Below are positions 7,392-13,570 of a DNA stretch of 13,690 bases, in pieces. The notes beneath the pieces are model-generated. The model saw only the letters and a list, made by a program, of their open reading frames with translations, was not told the origin of the DNA and searched no databases. The stretch covers positions 1 through 13,690 of the forward strand of contig JASLAA010000075.1 in assembly GCA_030147325.1 (NCBI GenBank), read 5' to 3'. Positions within the stretch are counted from its first letter, which is position 1, and each line of letters starts with the position of its first letter. The translations under genes were made by a program, and so were the position numbers. The stretch comes from Arthrobacter sp. GTDB lineage: Bacteria; Actinomycetota; Actinomycetes; Actinomycetales; Micrococcaceae.

Positions 7392-8315
7392 ATGGCTGCT
7401 CGCCAGGACCGGGATCCGGCCGACACGCTGTCGGCCGTCGGGCTGACGCTCGCCTATGACGAGCGCACCGTCGTCGACGGACTGTCGGTCGATCTGCCCG
7501 CCGGAAAGGTGACCGTGATCGTCGGCGCCAATGCGTGCGGCAAATCGACGCTGCTGCGCGGGCTGGCGCGCCTTCTGAAACCCGTCCGGGGCACCGTGAT
7601 CCTCAACGGAGCGGACATCCACGCGCAGTCGACCAAGGCCGTGGCCCGTGTGCTCGGGCTGCTCCCGCAGACACCGGTGGCTCCCGACGGCATCAGCGTC
7701 GCCGACCTCGTGGGTCGCGGCAGGTACCCGCACCAGGGCTGGTTCCGGCAGTGGACCCCCGAGGACGACGACGCCGTGGCGGCCGCCCTCGAGGCGACCG
7801 ACACCCTGGCTCTCGCCGACCGCAACGTCGACGAGCTCAGCGGGGGGCAGCGCCAGCGGGTCTGGATCGCGATGGCCCTCGCCCAGCAGACGGGCATCCT
7901 GCTCCTCGACGAACCGACCACCTTCCTCGACGTCACCCACCAGATCGAGGTGCTGGACCTCATCACCGACCTCAACCGGAGCTCCGGCACCACCGTCGTG
8001 ATGGTGCTCCACGACCTCAATCTCGCGGCGCGCTACGCGGACCACCTGATCGCGATGCGCGAGGGCCGGATCGTCGCCGAGGGCCCGCCGGACACCGTCG
8101 TGACCGAGGAGACGGTCTCGGGGGTCTTCGACCTGGAGTGCCGGGTGATCGCGGACCCCGTGTCCGGCACACCGATGGTCGTACCCGTCGGCCGGCACCA
8201 CGGCTCGCACTCCCTCGGTGCGGCCCGGACGTCCCCCGCCGGCTCCCCGCCGGTCCGGGGTTACCGACCCAATCCGCAGGACTCAGTTCCCGCCCATGTG
8301 GAGGCAGCATCATGA
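7392..8315 (+). CDS. Iron-siderophore ABC transporter ATP-binding protein (FepC-like)
   Basis: All ATPase motifs are intact in this 307-residue protein: Walker A GANACGKST (residues 45-53, Lys51), a Q-loop at LLPQTP, signature LSGGQ (149-153), Walker B ILLLDEP with Asp173-Glu174, and the switch His207 in VLHD. The GRGRYPHQGWF segment is typical of FepC/FhuC-type ATPases. It would power the two permeases encoded just upstream. GGGAGG (7381-7386) in the end of the previous gene can serve as its ribosome binding site. About 45 residues past the ABC domain form a Pro/Gly/Ser-rich tail, and the stop overlaps the next start by ATGA. Confidence 0.96.
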   Translation: MAARQDRDPADTLSAVGLTLAYDERTVVDGLSVDLPAGKVTVIVGANACGKSTLLRGLARLLKPVRGTVILNGADIHAQSTKAVARVLGLLPQTPVAPDGISVADLVGRGRYPHQGWFRQWTPEDDDAVAAALEATDTLALADRNVDELSGGQRQRVWIAMALAQQTGILLLDEPTTFLDVTHQIEVLDLITDLNRSSGTTVVMVLHDLNLAARYADHLIAMREGRIVAEGPPDTVVTEETVSGVFDLECRVIADPVSGTPMVVPVGRHHGSHSLGAARTSPAGSPPVRGYRPNPQDSVPAHVEAAS

Positions 8316-9364
8316 CAGACGTGACCCAGCGAACCGCACGCCGTACGTCGGCGGACACCGAACCGATGGTGCTGGCGTTCGACGTCGTCGTCACGCGTGT
8401 CCAGGATCTGACGGCCACGTTCCGTCGGATCTCCTTCGGCGGCTCGTGCCTCCGGGCATTCGGGGTGGCCGGGGACACCCTCGACCTCAGGATCAAGATC
8501 ATCATCCCCGCCGAGGGCCGCGAGTGCCCTGACATCTCCGGTCTGATGCAGGGCGGGGGAGCGGCGGGCTGGTACCAGTCGTGGCTCGGCATGGACGCGG
8601 AGGACCGCGGCTTCATGCGCACCTACACCGTGCGCGATGCCCGCTGCAGCGGTGGACAACCCGAGATCGACGTCGACTTCGTCCTGCATCTCGACGACGA
8701 GGGGAGGGGAGGCCCTGCAGCGGAATGGGCTGCGGCGGCACAGCCCGGTGCCCGCGTCTGCGTCATCGGCCCCAATTCGGCCGCGGCACAGTGTCTGACC
8801 GCCGGAGCCTACGGCGGGATCGAGTGGAGTCCGGGACTCGCGCAGCACGTTCTCCTCGCGGGTGACGAGACCGCTGTCCCCGCCATCAGCGCGATCCTCG
8901 AGGCGCTACCGGAGGACATCGGCGGCCACGCCTTCCTCGAGGTCCCGGACGAGGGTGACATCCAGGAGATCGCGACGCGGTCCTCGGTCTCCGTCTCCTG
9001 GCTGCCCCGCGACGGCCGCCGGCACGGTGAGCGGCTCGAAGAAGCGGTGCGCGACGCGGTGCGCGTGCCCGGCTGGGTGTCGCTCTCCGGCCCGGGCGGG
9101 GTGAGCGGCGGGAACGAGCCGGAGGACGTCGACATCGACAGGACGATCCTCTGGGAGACGCCCCAGCTGCTCGAGGCCGCCATCGTGCGCTCGACGGTCA
9201 ACCCGGAACGTCCTCCCGGCACGCAGCCGTTCTATGCCTGGATCGCCGGAGAGGCGGCCGTGGTCCGCGGCCTTCGCCGCTACCTCGTCCGCGATGTCGG
9301 GGTGGACCGGAAACAGGTTGCGTTCATGGGCTATTGGCGCAGGGGCCGCGCCGAGCTGTCCTGA
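8312..9364 (+). CDS. Siderophore-interacting protein (SIP/ViuB family FAD-dependent ferric-siderophore reductase)
   Basis: The start is the ATG at 8312 in an ATGA overlap with the ATPase gene, with GGAGG at 8300-8304. The 350-residue protein has the SIP architecture. The N-terminal flavin-binding barrel contains MRTYTVRDAR, the RxYTxR FAD motif at residues 103-108. The NAD(P)H-binding half contains HVLLAGDETAVPAISAILEAL, and the C-terminus ends in YAWIAGEAAVVRGLRRYL...GYWRRGRAE. Family members reduce imported Fe3+-siderophore in the cytosol to release Fe2+, which completes the path begun by the co-encoded transporter. It is the last gene of the operon. The segment between the two domains is somewhat long and acidic, otherwise ordinary. 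Confidence 0.94.
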   Translation: MTDVTQRTARRTSADTEPMVLAFDVVVTRVQDLTATFRRISFGGSCLRAFGVAGDTLDLRIKIIIPAEGRECPDISGLMQGGGAAGWYQSWLGMDAEDRGFMRTYTVRDARCSGGQPEIDVDFVLHLDDEGRGGPAAEWAAAAQPGARVCVIGPNSAAAQCLTAGAYGGIEWSPGLAQHVLLAGDETAVPAISAILEALPEDIGGHAFLEVPDEGDIQEIATRSSVSVSWLPRDGRRHGERLEEAVRDAVRVPGWVSLSGPGGVSGGNEPEDVDIDRTILWETPQLLEAAIVRSTVNPERPPGTQPFYAWIAGEAAVVRGLRRYLVRDVGVDRKQVAFMGYWRRGRAELS

Positions 9365-9442
9365 GCCCCGGAACAGGTCCGCTCCGCAACGTTTCCCGAG
9401 ATTTTCCTCAAGATTCCGGAGCAGGCGGCAGTATTGCACGGA

Positions 9443-9451
9443 TTGTCCACA
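9443..9451 (+). other. Single consensus DnaA box (TTGTCCACA)
   Basis: TTGTCCACA is an exact match to the DnaA box preferred in high-GC actinobacteria. It lies 15 nt before the -35 of the M23-peptidase promoter, in a non-coding stretch. I see no cluster of further boxes or AT-rich unwinding region, so it is not an origin. A regulatory role of DnaA or chance are both open. Confidence 0.3.
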
Positions 9452-9466
9452 GGCTGGATAACGGAA

Positions 9467-9495
9467 TTGTAACTACGGTTCTCGTGGCCTACAGT
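9467..9495 (+). promoter_or_regulatory. Sigma-70-type promoter for the riboswitch/M23-peptidase transcript
   Basis: TTGTAA (9467-9472) and TACAGT (9490-9495) are separated by 17 nt, a good housekeeping-sigma layout. Transcription should begin near 9502, about 30 nt before the riboswitch P1 helix. Within the gap after the iron operon (9365-9754), the first 75 bases or so hold nothing I can identify beyond a weak 6-bp inverted repeat (9381-9386/9417-9422). Confidence 0.65.
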
Positions 9496-9533
9496 CGGAC
9501 CAGTCAAAGCTGGTTCATCCGACCCAGGTCCGC

Positions 9534-9736
9534 ACGCCTAACCCTGTCAGCGGACAGCCTGGACACTCTGTGACAGGGGTGGAGGATCCACATTCCGGCG
9601 GCCTGTGCCGCCTCGGGGTGAAGCCCTCACGCAGTGCTTAGCAGCACGGCCGGTCCCGCGGATCCATTGCGGGAGGGCCGAGCCGAGGGGGCCGAGTCAA
9701 CTCTTGCTCGAATCCGACAGCTAACTTCGCCGGCGT
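9534..9736 (+). promoter_or_regulatory. Cyclic di-AMP riboswitch (ydaO/yuaA class)
   Basis: The 3' part, GCTCGAATCCGACAGCTAAC followed by TTCGCCGGCGT, is the highly conserved end of ydaO-class aptamers. The other conserved blocks occur in the right order: GGGGTGGAGGATCCAC (9577-9592) and CGGGGTGAAGCCC (9614-9626), then a stem GTGCTTAGCAGCAC. P1 closes by ACGCC (9534-9538) pairing with GGCGT (9732-9736), and the 5' strand continues as TAACCCTGTCAG, as in known members. This class binds c-di-AMP and in actinobacteria commonly precedes genes for cell-wall hydrolases such as rpf, NlpC/P60 and M23 proteins. Only 18 nt separate P1 from the start codon and no terminator hairpin is obvious there. Control could therefore act within the aptamer region or at the ribosome binding site. 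Boundaries are by eye. Confidence 0.88.
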
Positions 9737-9754
9737 CCCGAGAGAGGTAAGCAG

Positions 9755-10873
9755 TTGACCCAAACGGTCATGTCCGGGCGCCGTCGAGCGTCCGACGATC
9801 ACGCGCAGCATCAGCACCCGGTCGCCCACCGCGCGCTGCACAGTCCCCTTCCGGGCCGTCGGTCCCTCCGTGTCCACCCGCACACCGTCGATGCCCTGCA
9901 GACCCCCGTTCCCGTCACGTTCGCGGCAGGTGCCGTGTCGACCGGTGCGTCGCCTGCCGCCACCGACCGTGCGCGGGCCCGACCGGCGGCTGCCGCAGGT
10001 GCTCCCGGTGCCGGCACGGCGCAACCCATCCCGACCACGACTCCTTCCGTCACCACCACGCGCCGTGAGGTCCGTGAGCGGGAGGGCGCCGGTCGCGGAA
10101 GGGTACCTCTCGAGCAGCGCCCCACCGGGCGGCGCGCGGCTGTCCGGACGACCCCCGTCCGCCGACGCGCAGCCGGAGGCGTGGCTCTGGCACGCCTGCG
10201 CGGCAACGCTGCCACGGCCGGCATCGTGCTCGCCTCGGCGGGCCTGGTGCTCGGAGCCGTGGCCCCGTCGACGAGTGCGCCCGGCGCCACGGCAGGCGCC
10301 GTTCCCGCGGCCGCTGCTGACGTCTCCCTCGCCTCGGACGTCTCGCCCGCCGTCACCGCTGCGTCCGACGCGTCCGTGACCTTCGGCCTCGAGAGTGTCG
10401 GATCAGCGGCAGAGGGGCTTGCCCCGAGCGTCGCCAGCGCGCGCGCCCTGTCGGCGTCGGTCACGCCGGCGGCGAAGGAACGCGAAGCCTTCAGCGTCCC
10501 GGTGCCGGACGCGGTGGTCGCGTCGACCTTCGGCTACCGGGTCAATCCGATGGGCGGGTACGGATCGGAACTGCACACGGGCCTGGACTACGCCAGCGCC
10601 TGTGGCACCCCGGTCACCGCGGCCGATACGGGGACCGTCATCGACTCGGGCTGGCACGCCTACGGCGGCGGACAGCGCATCGTCGTCGATCACGGGGACG
10701 GGATGAAGACCACCTACAACCACCTGAGCGTTCTCGGAGTGACCTCCGGTACCGCTGTCGGGCGCGGAGACCTGCTCGGTGCCGTCGGGAGTACAGGGAA
10801 TTCGACCGGGTGCCACCTGCACTTCGAGGTCATGGTCGGCGAGGACAAGGTCGACCCCCAGCCCTGGCTCTGA
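9755..10873 (+). CDS. M23-family peptidase (LytM-type peptidoglycan hydrolase), membrane-anchored
   Basis: The start is TTG at 9755, placed by GAGAGG (9742-9747) and by the riboswitch that ends just upstream; an ATG five codons later has no ribosome binding site. The 372-residue product has an unusually long N-terminus of about 150 residues, rich in Arg, Pro and Thr. One hydrophobic helix follows (about 152-170, AATAGIVLASAGLVLGAVAP), then an Ala/Ser/Val-rich linker. The C-terminal LytM domain has the zinc ligands His274 and Asp278 in LHTGLDYA, His323 in YNHLS and the HLHFE motif at 354-358. It should cleave peptide cross-links in peptidoglycan outside the membrane. The c-di-AMP leader ties its expression to a second messenger of wall and osmotic state. 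The helix could be an anchor or an uncleaved signal sequence. The gene converges with the lipid kinase, 10 nt between stops. Confidence 0.92.
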   Translation: MTQTVMSGRRRASDDHAQHQHPVAHRALHSPLPGRRSLRVHPHTVDALQTPVPVTFAAGAVSTGASPAATDRARARPAAAAGAPGAGTAQPIPTTTPSVTTTRREVREREGAGRGRVPLEQRPTGRRAAVRTTPVRRRAAGGVALARLRGNAATAGIVLASAGLVLGAVAPSTSAPGATAGAVPAAAADVSLASDVSPAVTAASDASVTFGLESVGSAAEGLAPSVASARALSASVTPAAKEREAFSVPVPDAVVASTFGYRVNPMGGYGSELHTGLDYASACGTPVTAADTGTVIDSGWHAYGGGQRIVVDHGDGMKTTYNHLSVLGVTSGTAVGRGDLLGAVGSTGNSTGCHLHFEVMVGEDKVDPQPWL

Positions 10874-10883
10874 GCCGGCGTGG

Positions 10884-11888
10884 CTAGGGCAGCGGCTCGC
10901 TGACGACGGCCGGGTCCTTGTACCCCAGGGGCATGCGCAGCCTGAGTGAATCGGGCTTCACCTCGAACGCCATGTGCTTCGCCTTCCCGAGCGGGTCGCC
11001 GTCGAGCTGTACCTCCATCGGTTCGCGGAGGGTCACCTCGGCGGTCCGGCACTGGAAATACTCGAGCGACGGGTCCTTGCCCTTGCCTCGCCCACGCGTG
11101 ACGAGCTTGCCGGCGACGGCGAGCCAGCCCAGTCTGCCCTTCGGGGCGACGGTCATCAGATCCATCAGGCCGTCGTCGATCCTGGCGCCCGGGAAGATCT
11201 CGAGGCCGCCCATGATCTTCCCGCAGTTGCCGCCCATGACGCTGCGCAGTCGTCGCTCGAACGGCTTCCCACCGTCCACGGAGATCGTGGTCCGCGCAGG
11301 TCGGCCCGGGAGATTCCTGATCCCGGCGTCCACATAGGCGAGCCAGCCCACCTTGTCCTTCAGGTCGTCGCGCGTGTCGGACATGATCGCGGCGTCGAAA
11401 CCGAGACCCGCCATGACGAGGAAGACATGGGCGTCCTGTGCCCGGTCCACCGTCACGTGCACCACGTCGATGGTTCGCTCCGTGCCGCGGAACGCGGCCT
11501 CGACGGCGGCGTCCGGGTCGTCCACGGCGATGTCGAGATTGCGGGCCAGCAGGTTCCCGGTGCCGAGCGGCACGAGAGCCATCATGGTGTCGGTGCCGGC
11601 CAGTTCCTCGGCGACGCAGCGCACCGTGCCGTCCCCTCCTGCTGCGATGACGAGGTCCACCCCGGCGTCGAGCGCCTGCCGGGTCTGCCCGTGCCCGGGA
11701 TCCTCCGCCGTGGTCTCGATGACCAGCGGATCGTCCCATCCGTCCTCGGCCGAGATGCGCTCCACCGCGCCCCGGACATCGGAGGTGGTGGCCTTGATCG
11801 GATTGATGATCAGTGCTGCGCGGCGGCGCCCCTGCACGGCGTCCGCACCTGCTTCCGTGGCTGCTTCAGGTGGTGCGTCGGTGGGCAT
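10884..11888 (-). CDS. Diacylglycerol kinase-family lipid kinase (DagK/YegS/LCB5 type)
   Basis: ATG at 11888-11886 has AGAAGGA just upstream on the minus strand; a longer frame would run into the divergent SGNH gene. The 334-residue protein has the DAGK catalytic domain: ALIINPIKA near residue 25, the nucleotide-binding GGDGT at 84-88, PLGTGNLLARNL from 107 and a GLGFDAAI block at 161-168. The C-terminal lid domain has GGLEIFPGARIDDGLMDLMTV and the VQLDGDPLG motif. Members phosphorylate diacylglycerol or related lipids with ATP, recycling lipid to phosphatidic acid; the exact lipid cannot be told here. It is monocistronic. A TAAGCT (11932-11927, minus strand) may be its -10. The first 20 residues are Ala/Glu/Pro-rich and probably disordered. 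Confidence 0.93.
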   Translation of the reverse strand: MPTDAPPEAATEAGADAVQGRRRAALIINPIKATTSDVRGAVERISAEDGWDDPLVIETTAEDPGHGQTRQALDAGVDLVIAAGGDGTVRCVAEELAGTDTMMALVPLGTGNLLARNLDIAVDDPDAAVEAAFRGTERTIDVVHVTVDRAQDAHVFLVMAGLGFDAAIMSDTRDDLKDKVGWLAYVDAGIRNLPGRPARTTISVDGGKPFERRLRSVMGGNCGKIMGGLEIFPGARIDDGLMDLMTVAPKGRLGWLAVAGKLVTRGRGKGKDPSLEYFQCRTAEVTLREPMEVQLDGDPLGKAKHMAFEVKPDSLRLRMPLGYKDPAVVSEPLP

Positions 11889-11957
11889 GGCGTCCTTCTG
11901 CGGAGTGTCGACGGGTGGCTGCGTCGAGCTTATCCCGGAGGGGGTCGAGGCCGAGGG

Positions 11958-11963
11958 TAATCT
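11958..11963 (+). promoter_or_regulatory. -10 element TAATCT for leaderless SGNH gene
   Basis: TAATCT ends exactly 6 nt before GTG at 11970, the same spacing as at the GST-fold gene. It supports GTG 11970 as start over the in-frame TTG at 11964, which would directly abut the -10. No Shine-Dalgarno sequence is present. The 81-bp divergent gap holds no other clear element. Confidence 0.55.
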
Positions 11964-11969
11964 TTGAGC

Positions 11970-12752
11970 GTGACCAACACCTCGCGCTACGTGGCCCTCG
12001 GCGATTCCTTCACCGAAGGGGTGGGTGACTGGGATCCGGCGTCCCCGAACGGCGTCCGCGGCTGGGCGGACCGCGTCGCGGAGCAGCTGATCCTGGCGGA
12101 TCCTGCGTGGGACTACGCGAACCTCGCGATCCGCGGCAAGAAGATGCGCCAGATCCTCGAGGAGCAGATCGACGCCGCCCTGGCCCTCGAACCGACGCTC
12201 GTCACGATCTACGCAGGCGCCAACGACATCCTGCGCCCGCGCGTCGACATCGACCGCCTCATGTCCCACTACGACGACGGGGTGGGCCGGCTCCGCGCGG
12301 CCGGCGCGGACGTCGTCCTCTTCACGGGGTTCGACGCGTCGGGCTCGGCGGTGTTCGGGAAGACCCGCGGCCGGACGGCCATCTACAACGAATGGGTGCG
12401 CGAGATCGCCGACCGGCACTCCGCGACGATCGTGGACTACTGGCGGCTGCGCGAGTTCCAGAACTGGAGCTACTGGGACGTGGACCGCATGCACATGTCC
12501 GCCGCAGGACACACGCTGATGGCCGCCCGCGTCCTGGAGGCGATGAAGGCGTCGCACCGGATCGCCCTTCCCGAGCTCGAGACGCCCCCCGCCCTCAAAC
12601 GGCTCCACCAGCTCCGGGCCGATGCCCAGTGGGCGCGGGAGTACCTCAAGCCGTGGGTCGGCCGGCGGTTGCGCGGTGTCTCCTCCGGCGACGAACTGGC
12701 GCCGAAGTATCCCGTCCCCGGTTCGCCCCACTGGGCCTCCCCGGACGTCTGA
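11970..12752 (+). CDS. SGNH/GDSL-family hydrolase (esterase/lipase-like)
   Basis: GTG at 11970 is preferred because of the leaderless -10 six bases upstream. The 260-residue product shows the SGNH blocks in order: block I VALGDSFTEGVG with nucleophile Ser13, block III YAGANDI with Asn85, and block V DRMHMSAAGH with Asp172 and His175 as the remaining triad members. The block II Gly is less clear, perhaps in the ANLAIRGKK segment. There is no signal peptide or membrane helix, so it is probably cytosolic, unlike many secreted GDSL lipases. The last roughly 60 residues (LKRLHQLRADAQWAREYLKPWVGRRL...) are typical of an actinobacterial subfamily. Ester substrate is unknown. It is divergent from the lipid kinase gene; a shared lipid-related role is possible but not shown. 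Confidence 0.92.
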   Translation: MTNTSRYVALGDSFTEGVGDWDPASPNGVRGWADRVAEQLILADPAWDYANLAIRGKKMRQILEEQIDAALALEPTLVTIYAGANDILRPRVDIDRLMSHYDDGVGRLRAAGADVVLFTGFDASGSAVFGKTRGRTAIYNEWVREIADRHSATIVDYWRLREFQNWSYWDVDRMHMSAAGHTLMAARVLEAMKASHRIALPELETPPALKRLHQLRADAQWAREYLKPWVGRRLRGVSSGDELAPKYPVPGSPHWASPDV

Positions 12753-12774
12753 CGCCCGGCCCGACCACGCACCC

Positions 12775-12795
12775 GGTGGCCTGCGCAAGGCCACC
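12775..12795 (+). terminator. Hairpin after the SGNH hydrolase gene
   Basis: GGTGGCCT (12775-12782) pairs perfectly with AGGCCACC (12788-12795) around a 5-nt loop GCGCA. It starts 22 nt after the stop and lies before the MarR promoter. There is no T-run, so it is a candidate terminator only. Confidence 0.6.
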
Positions 12796-12835
12796 TACGG
12801 CACCGATCGGGGGACTCCGTGCCACGTACCCGATG

Positions 12836-12844
12836 TGCCAGAAT
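12836..12844 (+). promoter_or_regulatory. Extended -10 (TGC-CAGAAT) for leaderless MarR-family gene
   Basis: CAGAAT (12839-12844) preceded by TG at 12836-12837 looks like an extended -10. It ends 6 nt before ATG 12851. The first base deviates from the usual T. An in-frame ATG at 12833 would overlap this element and is less likely. Confidence 0.4.
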
Positions 12845-12850
12845 GAGCGG

Positions 12851-13393
12851 ATGGCGGCGCACTGGCTCACACCCGAGGAGCGGCGGGCCTGGCTGGCACT
12901 GCACGCGGTGACGTCGCTGCTCCCGGCGACGCTGGACGCACACCTCTTCCGCGAGGCACGCATCACCCTCTTCGACTACCACGTCCTGGCGATGCTCTCC
13001 GAGTCGGAGGATGCGAGCCTGCCCATGAACGAACTGGCGGCGCGCTCGACGGCGTCGCTCTCCCGGCTGAGCCACGTGGTGAAGAAACTCGAGGGACGCG
13101 GGTGGGTCACGCGGGTACCATCGGACCGCGACGGTCGGGTCACCACCGCCTCCCTGACGTGCACCGGCCTGGAGATGCTGAACGGACTCGCGGTCGCCCA
13201 TGTCGGTAAGGTCCGCTCCGTGGTCTTCGACCCGCTCGACGCCACGGACGTGGCGGACCTCGAGCGCGTGGGCCGGAAGATCCTCGCGGGACTCGACGGC
13301 GGGCACTGGATCCTCTCCGAGGAACAGGCACACGCGGCGGCCGTCGAGATGCCGGGTACACCCGACCACCAGACACACAGCCCCGGTGCGTGA
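12851..13393 (+). CDS. MarR-family transcriptional regulator
   Basis: The 180-residue product has the winged-helix layout of MarR proteins. An N-terminal helix pair (WLALHAVTSLLPATLDAHLF) is followed by ITLFDYHVLAMLSES. The recognition-helix region is LPMNELAARSTASLSRLSHVVKKLEGRGWV and the wing is TRVPSDRDGRVTTASLTCTGLEML. A dimerisation helix precedes an Ala/Pro/His-rich tail. It should bind DNA as a dimer and repress genes under control of an unknown ligand. ATG 12851 is chosen for its leaderless -10. Its 3' end from 13296 onward lies inside the left arm of the long inverted repeat, and a second copy of that 3' end occurs inverted at the window's end. A gene with a GlgC-like N-terminus begins 22 nt after the stop. 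Confidence 0.9.
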   Translation: MAAHWLTPEERRAWLALHAVTSLLPATLDAHLFREARITLFDYHVLAMLSESEDASLPMNELAARSTASLSRLSHVVKKLEGRGWVTRVPSDRDGRVTTASLTCTGLEMLNGLAVAHVGKVRSVVFDPLDATDVADLERVGRKILAGLDGGHWILSEEQAHAAAVEMPGTPDHQTHSPGA

Positions 13394-13472
13394 TCCGGGA
13401 ACGAGAGGACGGCAGATGGTCACCACGAGCGCATTCTGGCATCACCCGCGCATCCTTGCGATCGTGCTGGCC
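13296..13472 (+). repeat. Left arm of 177-bp imperfect inverted repeat
   Basis: This segment recurs in reverse complement at 13514-13690 with four substitutions and no gaps (173 of 177 identical by eye). It holds the last 32 codons of the MarR gene, the 22-nt gap and the first 19 codons of the next gene. The paired differences are 13377 A/G, 13402 C/T, 13433 A/G and 13437 T/C (sense strand, left/right), all transitions. Confidence 0.97.
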
Positions 13473-13478
13473 CGGTGA
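13416..13478 (+). pseudogene. Truncated 5' end of a nucleotidyltransferase gene (GlgC-like), interrupted at fold-back
   Basis: ATG at 13416 with GAGAGG upstream opens MVTTSAFWHHPRILAIVLA, then runs into R-stop where the inverted segment begins. The expected glycine-rich continuation is absent here but present on the opposite strand in the repeat copy. The N-terminal ILAIVLAGG pattern resembles ADP-glucose pyrophosphorylases. In the intact genome it would follow the MarR gene in the same direction. Confidence 0.6.
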
Positions 13479-13570
13479 TCGGTCAGGGCGCCGAGACGCC
13501 CGCCGGCCCCACCGGCCAGCACGATCGCAAGGATGCGCGGGTGATGCCGGAACGCGCTCGTGGTGACCAT
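13442..13570 (-). pseudogene. Second, longer 5' fragment of the GlgC-like gene in inverted copy
   Basis: Read from ATG at 13570-13568 on the minus strand, it encodes MVTTSAFRHHPRILAIVLAG, then GAGGRLGALTDHRA, after which it crosses the fold-back and ends at a TGA after 42 residues. The GGAGGRLGALTDHRA segment fits the GGxGxRLxxLTxxRxKP nucleotide-binding motif of GlgC-type sugar-phosphate nucleotidyltransferases, which make ADP-glucose for glycogen. The match breaks exactly where Lys-Pro would be expected. Residue 8 is Arg here and Trp in the other copy. Confidence 0.6.

Noticed and set aside
5274..7426. Long minus-strand frames opposite the two permease genes
   Set aside because: Low-complexity Asp/Gly/Arg/Glu-rich translations without motifs, exact shadows of the FecCD genes.
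9381..9422. Inverted repeat GCTCCG/CGGAGC as terminator of the siderophore operon
   Set aside because: Six base pairs around a 30-nt loop is too weak to call.
9466..9480. MtrA-type GTAAC repeat near the M23 promoter
   Set aside because: Only one GTAAC half-site is present; the second (GGTTC) does not match, and GTAAC here overlaps the -35.
10861..10890. Hairpin between the convergent M23 and lipid-kinase genes
   Set aside because: Only 4-5 bp segments pair, and they lie within the coding ends; not a convincing terminator.
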